From Acidimicrobium sp. (GTDB lineage: Bacteria; Actinomycetota; Acidimicrobiia; Acidimicrobiales; Ilumatobacteraceae): a stretch of DNA of 7,592 nt. The first letter of the stretch is position 1. Every line of letters starts with the position of its first letter. Positions 1 through 6,413 of this stretch are shown here, piece after piece. A program made the translations under genes and the position numbers. The stretch is taken from NCBI GenBank assembly GCA_003535455.1, contig DOHD01000170.1:18877-26468 (forward strand), given 5' to 3'. Under the pieces are notes generated by a model. It had not been told where the DNA came from. It saw only the letters and a program-made list of their open reading frames with translations, and made no database searches.

Positions 1-134
1 CGATACGCATAGATCAATGTTTCTGGCTCTAAATCGGCGCCGCGGCCAACGACATCGTGTCTCGGCCACTTTTCTTTTTCAGGAAACTCCCAGACGGACT
101 CGCCAAGACTTGATGGCAAGTCGTCGAAGTTCAT
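1..134 (-). CDS. aat: Leucyl/phenylalanyl-tRNA--protein transferase, N-terminal fragment (cut by window edge)
   Basis: Reading leftwards from an ATG at 134 there is an open frame of 44 codons that leaves the window without a stop. It ends in VVGRGADLEPETLIYAY followed by a partial Arg codon. This matches the conserved N-terminal block of Aat (usually of the form 'GGDL.PE.LL.AYR.GIFPW'). Aat moves Leu or Phe from aminoacyl-tRNA onto proteins with N-terminal Lys or Arg, marking them for ClpS/ClpAP-type degradation in the cytoplasm. A TAA lies directly before the ATG in frame, so no longer start is possible. The gene begins 11 nt after the stop of the acyl-CoA dehydrogenase gene on the same strand, so the two may be co-transcribed. 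No Shine-Dalgarno is visible; a TAGTTT hexamer ends 8 nt upstream. The catalytic domain lies outside the window, so the call rests on one short motif. Confidence 0.75.
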   Translation of the reverse strand, partial: MNFDDLPSSLGESVWEFPEKEKWPRHDVVGRGADLEPETLIYAY

Positions 135-142
135 TTAAATCG

Positions 143-148
143 AAACTA
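143..148 (-). promoter_or_regulatory. Possible -10 element for aat (TAGTTT)
   Basis: On the minus strand TAGTTT ends 8 nt before the aat ATG, and its TAG is also the stop codon of the upstream dehydrogenase gene. It fits the TANNNT-plus-short-spacer pattern seen at most starts in this window. No convincing -35 was seen, and the overlap with a stop codon makes chance occurrence quite possible. Confidence 0.25.
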
Positions 149-1000
149 GTAGTTGTAGAAACCCTGTTTGGTTTTTCGCCCAAGTTTGCCCTCGCCCACG
201 AGTTTTTTGAGCATTGGTCGTGGTTCGAGATTCGAAGATTTAAATTCGGCGTAAAGCGCATCGAGAATCGCCATCGACGTATCAAGGCCGACTAGATCAA
301 GCAATGCGAATGGCCCCATCGGAAAGTTGCAACCACCTTTCATCGCGACGTCGATATCTTCCATGCTTGCGGTGCCGGCTTCGAGCATCGCAATCGCATT
401 GTTTAGATACGGAAACAAGAGTGCGTTGACGATAAAGCCGGCACGGTCGACAACCTGCACGGCATCTTTGGCGCACGCTTTGACGAAGTCATTGGCCCGT
501 GCGATTGTGTCGTCGCTCGCCGTAACCGGTCGAACAACTTCAACCAATGGCATCAACACGGCCGGGTTAAAAAAATGGATGCCACAGACCTTGTCGGGGC
601 GATTCGTGACCTTTGCCATTTCAATTACCGGCAAAGTGCTCGTATTTGTCGACAAGATGCAACTCGGCTTGACCACTTTGTCGAGTGCGGCGAACAACTC
701 TTTTTTGGTGGCGAGATCTTCGGCCACCGATTCGATGATCAAGTCGCAATTCGCCAAGTCTTCGAGTTTGTCGGTGACACATACGTGGGCCATCGCCGCG
801 TCAAGTTGCTCTTGTGTGATCTTTGCCTTGGCGACTTGTTTTTTGAGGCTGTTCTCAATCGCGGTCTTGGTTGCGTCGGCTGTTTGTTGGCTGCGCGAAC
901 GAACCACGACGTCGATACCCGACTTGGCGACGACTTCGGCAATGCCCGAACCCATGATGCCAGAACCAATAACGCCGACGAGTTTTGTCTTTAATTTCAT
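146..1000 (-). CDS. hbd: 3-hydroxybutyryl-CoA / 3-hydroxyacyl-CoA dehydrogenase
   Basis: This 284-residue protein has the full length of the short single-function L-3-hydroxyacyl-CoA dehydrogenases (Hbd/PaaH/FadB2 type). These interconvert 3-hydroxyacyl-CoA and 3-oxoacyl-CoA with NAD(P) in the cytoplasm, in fatty-acid or butyrate/PHB metabolism. The N-terminal Rossmann domain shows GVIGSGIMGSGIAE at residues 9-22. IIESVAED follows at 88-95 and the STNTSTLPV block at 117-125. GIHFFNP at 140-146 supplies His142, with Glu154 in the following PLVEVV. Asn192 lies in FIVNALLFPYLN, and by alignment with the human enzyme Ser121-His142-Glu154-Asn192 form the catalytic set. The C-terminal helical domain ends in the typical GRKTKQGFYNY. 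An Arg-rich VVRSRS follows strand 2 where NAD enzymes often have an acidic residue, so NADP preference is possible but unproven. The gene is divergent from the phosphatase gene and lies upstream of aat. The exact physiological substrate cannot be told from sequence. Confidence 0.93.
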   Translation of the reverse strand: MKLKTKLVGVIGSGIMGSGIAEVVAKSGIDVVVRSRSQQTADATKTAIENSLKKQVAKAKITQEQLDAAMAHVCVTDKLEDLANCDLIIESVAEDLATKKELFAALDKVVKPSCILSTNTSTLPVIEMAKVTNRPDKVCGIHFFNPAVLMPLVEVVRPVTASDDTIARANDFVKACAKDAVQVVDRAGFIVNALLFPYLNNAIAMLEAGTASMEDIDVAMKGGCNFPMGPFALLDLVGLDTSMAILDALYAEFKSSNLEPRPMLKKLVGEGKLGRKTKQGFYNY

Positions 1001-1007
1001 TGTTGCG

Positions 1008-1036
1008 ACACTAGTTGTGACGAGTTATTTTGCCAA
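1008..1036 (-). promoter_or_regulatory. Promoter of the hydroxyacyl-CoA dehydrogenase gene (TTGGCA-N17-TAGTGT)
   Basis: On the minus strand a TTGGCA box (1036-1031), a 17-nt spacer and a TAGTGT box (1013-1008) form a good housekeeping-sigma promoter. Only 7 nt separate the -10 from the ATG at 1000, so transcription would begin at or next to the start codon, giving a leaderless mRNA. No Shine-Dalgarno is present in the 7 nt. This is the best -35/-10 pair in the window. Confidence 0.55.
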
Positions 1037-1076
1037 ACCGTGGCTTTATGATCATCTTGCATTTACCCTGCGACAG

Positions 1077-1082
1077 TAGTGT
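1077..1082 (+). promoter_or_regulatory. -10 element of the phosphatase gene (TAGTGT)
   Basis: TAGTGT lies 7 nt before the ATG at 1090. Hexamer and spacing are identical to those of the divergent dehydrogenase gene, which supports both the promoter and the choice of start. Transcription would start at or very near the ATG. No clear -35 was found; TCTTGC at 1055-1060 is a weak candidate with a 16-nt spacer. Confidence 0.5.
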
Positions 1083-1089
1083 CGAACGA

Positions 1090-1866
1090 ATGACTAACCC
1101 GCAGGTAACCACACTCATCAGCGACCCACAACGCCTGATCAAACTTGAAGCCGTGCATAATTTTCGCGATCTCGGCGGATACCCAACCAAAGATGGTCAA
1201 ACCACCAAATGGCGCACTTTGTTTCGCGCCGATGGTCTTTATCGATTGACCCCACAAGATGCACAAACTGTCATCGATCTCGGCGTGCAAACGGTTATCG
1301 ACTTGCGAACGCCGAACGAGGTTAGTACTCGAGGCACATTTCCGGTCAAACAGTTTCCGGTCAACTTTCATCATTTACCGATCATCGACGCAACATGGAA
1401 CGATGGTGACACGCCCGAAATCGAAGATGTCGTCGAGTTTTTGGTTTGGGCATATCGCGAAATGCTCGAGCACGCCTCAAAGAAATTCGCCGACGCCATC
1501 AAGTTGATCGCTGAGCAAGATGTTTTGCCCGCGGTGTTTCACTGTGCTGCCGGCAAAGACCGCACAGGTTTGCTTGCGGCATTTATATTGTCGATTCTCG
1601 GTGTGCCCGAAGAAATAATCAGCGCCGACTACGGAAAAACCGAAGACGGCATGAAGCGCCTGATCGAGTGGGCAAAGGTCAAGCAACCTGAACTGGCAGA
1701 TGCATATGCGAACATGCCGGCGCGGTTTGCTGCGTCAGATCCGCGAGCGATGGCGATCATCCTTGATGATCTGAACAAAAAGCATGGCTCAGTGCAGAAC
1801 TACCTGCTTGAAATTGGTGTCAGTGAAAAGGTGTTTACTGCACTTCGTGCAGAACTACTCGTCTAG
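1090..1866 (+). CDS. PtpB-like protein tyrosine / phosphoinositide phosphatase
   Basis: From the ATG at 1090 the product has 258 residues, close to the length of Mycobacterium PtpB-type phosphatases (Y_phosphatase3 family). Near the N-terminus is the family block AVHNFRDLGGYPT, followed by WRTLFRADGLYRLT and VIDLRTPNEVSTRG. The signature P-loop HCAAGKDRTG carries the nucleophilic Cys152 and Arg158 of the CX5R motif. Lys and Asp inside the loop are typical of PtpB and lipid phosphatases, which can act on phospho-Tyr, phospho-Ser/Thr and phosphoinositides. No signal peptide or membrane segment is visible, so the protein is cytoplasmic unless exported by a non-classical route. Longer in-frame starts exist (TTG at 1030, ATG at 1048). 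I prefer 1090 because the upstream residues are not family-like, would overlap the promoter region, and the -10 box sits exactly 7 nt before it. Its target is unknown. Confidence 0.88.
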   Translation: MTNPQVTTLISDPQRLIKLEAVHNFRDLGGYPTKDGQTTKWRTLFRADGLYRLTPQDAQTVIDLGVQTVIDLRTPNEVSTRGTFPVKQFPVNFHHLPIIDATWNDGDTPEIEDVVEFLVWAYREMLEHASKKFADAIKLIAEQDVLPAVFHCAAGKDRTGLLAAFILSILGVPEEIISADYGKTEDGMKRLIEWAKVKQPELADAYANMPARFAASDPRAMAIILDDLNKKHGSVQNYLLEIGVSEKVFTALRAELLV

Positions 1867-1872
1867 ATCTGC

Positions 1873-2712
1873 TCAACTTTCGGTGATCGTCACCGAAATA
1901 ATTCGAATTTCTTCTTTAGGTGGAACACCGTTCGACGCCGGGTCGCCGTTGCCGGCTTTGTCGAGCGCCGGCAAAGTTGTATCGAGCCCCGTCGTAACTT
2001 GGCCGAACAACGAATAATTCGGTGGCAGTGTCATGCCTTGCTCGCCTGAAATGATAAAGAACTGGCTGCCATTGGTATTGGCCCCCGAGTTGGCCATCGC
2101 CAACGAGCCGAGTTTGTACTCGCCGGCTGCAGGCAGTTCGTCAGAGATCGCGTATCCCGGTCCACCGCCACCGGTTGCAGTTGGGTCGCCGCATTGAACG
2201 ACAAAGGTCGGTATCGCCCGATGACAGATAGTGCCGTCAAAATATTTTGATCTCGCCAAGTTGACAAAATTGTTGACCGTACCTGGCGCCTTGGCTGCAT
2301 CGAGCACGATTGTCAGGTCGCCTTTGTTGGTTGAAACAAGCGCCGTATATGTCTTGGCAGGGTCGATGCAAAGTTTTGGCGCCGATGTAAATTTTTGAAC
2401 TTTGTCGCCTGACCCGTCGGTGGGTGCGCATTCGCCATCACCATATTCGAACGGCCCTGCTGGTGCCGGTGCGATTGTCGTCGCAATTGTCTCGGCTGTC
2501 GAACTCTCGGTTGTCTCTGTCGAATCTGTTGCTTGATCAGAGTTGCTTTCTGGCCACAAGCTGATCGCAGCAACGATCACAACTACGACACCGACGAGCA
2601 ACGCGATGCGCGTGCCCCGTCGAACCATTTTCTGACGCTGAACCTGCTTTTCAAGTTCGCTTTGTCGTGCTCGACGGTTTTCTTTTTGTCGATTTCGCTT
2701 GTCTGTACCCAT
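1873..2712 (-). CDS. Membrane-anchored cyclophilin-type peptidyl-prolyl cis-trans isomerase
   Basis: This 279-residue protein has a basic cytoplasmic N-terminus (1-34, beginning MGTDKRNRQKENRRARQ) and one membrane segment at about 36-52. A Ser/Thr/Glu/Ala/Pro-rich linker spans about 55-86. A cyclophilin domain from about 120 to the end is predicted to face the cell exterior. Domain landmarks are GTVNNFVNLAR (144-154), FDGTICHRAIPTFVVQCGDP (158-177) with catalytic Arg165 and Phe170/Gln173, and MANSGANTNGSQFFI (206-220). It would speed proline isomerisation in secreted or envelope proteins. Four cysteines are present (95, 115, 163, 174). The last two replace the usual Phe of 'FHR' and the first Gly of 'QGGD'. 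The N-terminal sequence resembles that of actinobacterial homologues and supports the ATG at 2712. The gene ends 6 bp from the convergent phosphatase gene and diverges from lysC. Confidence 0.92.
   Translation of the reverse strand: MGTDKRNRQKENRRARQSELEKQVQRQKMVRRGTRIALLVGVVVVIVAAISLWPESNSDQATDSTETTESSTAETIATTIAPAPAGPFEYGDGECAPTDGSGDKVQKFTSAPKLCIDPAKTYTALVSTNKGDLTIVLDAAKAPGTVNNFVNLARSKYFDGTICHRAIPTFVVQCGDPTATGGGGPGYAISDELPAAGEYKLGSLAMANSGANTNGSQFFIISGEQGMTLPPNYSLFGQVTTGLDTTLPALDKAGNGDPASNGVPPKEEIRIISVTITES
1878..1898. terminator. Perfect 9-bp hairpin at the convergent phosphatase/cyclophilin 3' ends
   Basis: TTTCGGTGA (1878-1886), a TCG loop and TCACCGAAA (1890-1898) form a perfect stem-loop. 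It starts 11 nt after the phosphatase stop codon, so it could end that transcript. On the other strand it lies in the last codons of the cyclophilin gene. There is no proper U-tract on either side (only TAATAATT on the plus strand), so it may act as a weak or bidirectional terminator, or as a 3'-end stabilising structure. Confidence 0.45.
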
Positions 2713-2721
2713 GAACAGAAA

Positions 2722-2727
2722 ATGCTA
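2722..2727 (-). promoter_or_regulatory. Putative -10 element of the cyclophilin gene (TAGCAT)
   Basis: On the minus strand TAGCAT, directly preceded by TG, ends 9 nt before the ATG at 2712. This would give a leader of about two nucleotides or none. No -35 match was seen at 16-18 nt, and no Shine-Dalgarno precedes the start. Confidence 0.4.
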
Positions 2728-2750
2728 CAGGTCGCCAACACCACTAGCGG

Positions 2751-2756
2751 TAGCGT
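2751..2756 (+). promoter_or_regulatory. Putative -10 element of lysC (TAGCGT)
   Basis: TAGCGT ends 8 nt before the GTG at 2765, so the transcript would start at or within a few bases of that codon. No Shine-Dalgarno is visible before it, and no -35 stands out. The box agrees with the start chosen from protein similarity. I see no leader long enough for a lysine riboswitch or attenuator. Confidence 0.4.
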
Positions 2757-2764
2757 TGAAGCCC

Positions 2765-4027
2765 GTGGCATTGATCGTTCAGAAATACGGCGGCACGTCG
2801 GTTGCCGACCCCGAACGAATGCGCAATGTTGCGCGTCATATCGCCACCACGCAGGCGCAAGGCAATCAACTTGTAATAGTTGTTTCGGCGATGGGCAAAG
2901 CCACCGACAATTTAATGGACCTTGCTCGCCAGGTTTCATCTGCGCCGGCAGGTCGCGAAATGGATATGTTGTTGACAACCGGTGAGCGAATCAGCATGTC
3001 GTTGTTGTGCATGGCACTTCAAGATCTCGGCGTCGAAGCAATGAGTTTCACGGGCAGCCAGGTCGGCATCATCACCGACACGGTTCATGGTCGAGCAAAG
3101 ATTCTCGAGATCAAAGGCGACCGAGTGCGCGAAGCAATTAGCGAAGGAAAAGTTGCCGTCGTCGCCGGCTTTCAGGGCGTGAGCACCGCAAAAGAAATAA
3201 CGACACTGGGTCGCGGTGGCAGCGACACAACTGCTGTTGCACTTGCCGCCGCACTGAAAGCCGACGCGTGCGAGATCTACACAGATGTAACAGGCGTATT
3301 CACAGCCGATCCTCGCATCGTTTCGCAGGCCCGCAAACTGAAACATCTCGAGTTCGACGAAATGTTAGAGATGGCTGGCGCGGGCAGCAAAGTTTTGGCG
3401 CTGCGCAGTGTCGAATTCGCGCGCAATCACAATGTGCCGATACATGTGCGATCAAGTTTCACTTGGGAGCAAGGCACGTGGGTTACGAGCGAAGAACGCA
3501 AAGGAGAAAAAAATATGGAAGAACCAATCATCTCAGGGGTCGTTCACGATGCCAGCGATGCAAAAATAACCGTCCTAGGTGTGCCAGACCAGCCCGGTGT
3601 TTCGGCTGCACTTTTTGAACCACTCGCCAACGCAAATGTCAATGTCGACATGATCGTTCAGAACACATCGACGCAGGGCACGACCGATATCTCGTTCACT
3701 CTTCCAAAAACCGATGTCGAGATTGCGCAGCCGATTGTCGAAAGAATCGCCAAACAAGTTGGTGCAACAGGCGTAACTCAAGACACGAACATCGCGAAAA
3801 TATCTTTGGTTGGTGCGGGCATGAAGTCGAGCCCGGGCATCGCCGCGAAAATGTTCAGGGTTTTGGCCGACAACAAAGTCAATATCGAAATGATCTCGAC
3901 GAGCACGATTCGAATTTCAGTCGTGGTCGCCGCACCGATGCTCGAAAAAGCTGTGCGATCGTTGCACACGGCGTTCGATCTTGACAGCGGTGAAGATTAT
4001 TCGGCACCGCTACCGGTGCGTAAATAA
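2765..4027 (+). CDS. lysC: Aspartokinase (aspartate kinase), alpha subunit
   Basis: The enzyme phosphorylates L-aspartate with ATP to 4-phospho-L-aspartate, the first and usually feedback-controlled step towards lysine, diaminopimelate, threonine, methionine and isoleucine. The kinase domain begins MALIVQKYGGTSVADPERM, with the Lys-Tyr-Gly-Gly-Thr-Ser substrate/ATP motif at residues 7-12. It continues with TTGERIS, LGRGGSDTTAVALAAAL, CEIYTDVTGVFTADPR and VLALRSVEFARNHNVPIHVRS. Two ACT regulatory domains follow from about residue 262, around ITVLGVPDQPGVSAALFEPL and KISLVGAGMKSSPGIAAKMF. The GTG at 2765 gives 420 residues, essentially the actinobacterial length of 421, and places KYGGTS where homologues have it. 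Longer starts at 2699 (TTG) or 2711 (ATG) add non-conserved residues and overlap the cyclophilin start. An in-frame internal start at 3515 should yield the separate beta subunit, giving an alpha2beta2 enzyme. Confidence 0.96.
   Translation: MALIVQKYGGTSVADPERMRNVARHIATTQAQGNQLVIVVSAMGKATDNLMDLARQVSSAPAGREMDMLLTTGERISMSLLCMALQDLGVEAMSFTGSQVGIITDTVHGRAKILEIKGDRVREAISEGKVAVVAGFQGVSTAKEITTLGRGGSDTTAVALAAALKADACEIYTDVTGVFTADPRIVSQARKLKHLEFDEMLEMAGAGSKVLALRSVEFARNHNVPIHVRSSFTWEQGTWVTSEERKGEKNMEEPIISGVVHDASDAKITVLGVPDQPGVSAALFEPLANANVNVDMIVQNTSTQGTTDISFTLPKTDVEIAQPIVERIAKQVGATGVTQDTNIAKISLVGAGMKSSPGIAAKMFRVLADNKVNIEMISTSTIRISVVVAAPMLEKAVRSLHTAFDLDSGEDYSAPLPVRK
3501..3506 (+). promoter_or_regulatory. 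Strong internal Shine-Dalgarno (AAGGAG) for aspartokinase beta subunit
   Basis: AAGGAG (preceded by another A) lies 8 nt before an in-frame ATG at 3515, within the lysC kinase-to-ACT linker. It is the only near-perfect Shine-Dalgarno I found near a start codon in this window, and it has optimal spacing. The encoded linker residues (KGEKN) are charged and presumably tolerant, which would allow the site to be kept. Confidence 0.75.
3515..4027 (+). CDS. lysC: Aspartokinase beta subunit (in-frame internal translation of lysC)
   Basis: Starting at the ATG of lysC codon 251, this gives 170 residues beginning MEEPIISGVVHDASDAKITV, made up of the two ACT domains. The position and opening residues match the known Corynebacterium beta subunit, which likewise begins with Met-Glu-Glu at about codon 250 and has about 170 residues. 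In characterised actinobacterial and Bacillus enzymes the beta chain pairs with alpha through the ACT domains and carries feedback sensitivity to lysine and/or threonine. The AAGGAG 8 nt upstream supports independent translation. It is the same gene and frame as lysC, not a separate locus. Confidence 0.78.
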   Translation: MEEPIISGVVHDASDAKITVLGVPDQPGVSAALFEPLANANVNVDMIVQNTSTQGTTDISFTLPKTDVEIAQPIVERIAKQVGATGVTQDTNIAKISLVGAGMKSSPGIAAKMFRVLADNKVNIEMISTSTIRISVVVAAPMLEKAVRSLHTAFDLDSGEDYSAPLPVRK

Positions 4028-4031
4028 CAAG

Positions 4032-4037
4032 TAGGTT
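4032..4037 (+). promoter_or_regulatory. Possible -10 element before the methyltransferase gene (TAGGTT)
   Basis: TAGGTT lies 9 nt before the ATG at 4047, in the 19-nt gap after lysC. It fits the pattern of the other starts, but there is no -35 and the gene is close enough to lysC to be read from the lysC promoter. Confidence 0.22.
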
Positions 4038-4046
4038 TAATAATCC

Positions 4047-5952
<1,906 letters not shown>

Positions 5953-5955
5953 TTT

Positions 5956-6354
5956 TTAAACTTCGGCCGGCACGCCTTCGTGCCAATTCTCGCCTGCGGC
6001 AACTGCAGCTGCCGCGCGACGAAGCCGAAGCGAATCGAGCGGCTTGATCAGCCAACCTTGAGCGCCACTGCGCTTGGCCAAGTGGACATCGGCGACCCGA
6101 TCGAGCAACATCAAGACCGGCACCAGCGGTGAACGACCGTCGCTGTGATCAAGGCGTAAATCCATTGTGATCGCCATCGCGCCCATCGAACCGCATTGCA
6201 AATCAAGAACCGCCAAATCTGGTGTGCGTTGTTTCACAACATTCGCGACATCACGACCGTCGCTGCAAACAACGAACGAAGTTTCGGGTGTGCCGAGGGC
6301 CGCGTGCACTTCGTCGAGCACCCACTGAGCATCGGTAGCCAACAAAATATGCAC
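5956..6354 (-). CDS. Stand-alone receiver-domain (response-regulator-like) protein
   Basis: From a GTG at 6354 the product has 132 residues, essentially one receiver domain with no DNA-binding or enzymatic output. It begins MHILLATDA. The putative phosphoacceptor is Asp51 in LAVLDLQCGSMG, and Lys104 in GWLIKPLD is the conserved Lys with its following Pro. Two usual features are changed. The acidic pair near the N-terminus is Thr-Asp (residues 7-8) instead of Asp-Asp, and the Ser/Thr after strand 4 is Leu84 in VPVLMLLDR. It may thus be phosphorylated poorly or work without phosphorylation, perhaps through protein contacts. A TTG at 6360, two codons upstream, is an alternative start. I prefer GTG because a TAACAT box ends exactly 6 nt before it. 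It converges on asd (3-bp gap) and diverges from the NfeD-like gene; no histidine kinase is in view. Confidence 0.8.
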   Translation of the reverse strand: MHILLATDAQWVLDEVHAALGTPETSFVVCSDGRDVANVVKQRTPDLAVLDLQCGSMGAMAITMDLRLDHSDGRSPLVPVLMLLDRVADVHLAKRSGAQGWLIKPLDSLRLRRAAAAVAAGENWHEGVPAEV

Positions 6355-6360
6355 GCGCAA

Positions 6361-6366
6361 ATGTTA
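6361..6366 (-). promoter_or_regulatory. Putative -10 element of the receiver-domain gene (TAACAT)
   Basis: On the minus strand TAACAT ends 6 nt before the GTG at 6354. An overlapping TACGCT (6371-6366) is a second candidate, 11 nt before the GTG. No Shine-Dalgarno lies before either candidate start. The 53-bp gap to the divergent gene (6361-6413) holds no other structure I can support. Confidence 0.33.
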
Positions 6367-6413
6367 GCGTAAACGACATCGCCCAACATCTTGAGAACAG
6401 GTAGTAAAAGTCG

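Larger units (their letters stand above)
1006..1084. repeat. Inverted 8-bp repeat CGACACTA...TAGTGTCG flanking the divergent promoter region
   Basis: CGACACTA at 1006-1013 and its perfect inverse TAGTGTCG at 1077-1084 are 63 bp apart. Each arm sits 7 nt (measured from TAGTGT) from an outward-facing ATG, at 1000 on the minus strand and 1090 on the plus strand. The arms coincide with the predicted -10 boxes of the two divergent genes. They could therefore be matched -10 elements alone, or also a binding site for a shared regulator. Confidence 0.6.

Noticed and set aside
17..295. Plus-strand open frame of 92 codons
   Set aside because: Its second half is antisense to the dehydrogenase C-terminus and its first half is antisense to the better-supported aat start; the product is Arg-rich with no recognisable motif.
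327..1079. Long plus-strand open frame (250 codons) opposite the dehydrogenase gene
   Set aside because: Exactly antisense to a well-conserved enzyme. It is open because the real gene rarely uses TTA, CTA and TCA codons, whose complements are stops; the Ser/Thr/Ala-rich product has no domain.
1030..1089. Longer phosphatase starts at TTG 1030 or ATG 1048
   Set aside because: The extra 14-20 residues are not family-like and run through the divergent promoter; ATG 1090 is placed exactly 7 nt from the -10 box.
2699..2764. N-terminal extension of aspartokinase from TTG 2699 or ATG 2711
   Set aside because: Adds non-conserved residues, overlaps the divergent cyclophilin start and covers the predicted -10. 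GTG 2765 gives the family N-terminus and length.
2700..2764. Possible lysine riboswitch or attenuator ahead of lysC
   Set aside because: The gap between the cyclophilin start and the lysC start is only 52 nt and shows no riboswitch-like helices, too short for a lysine riboswitch.
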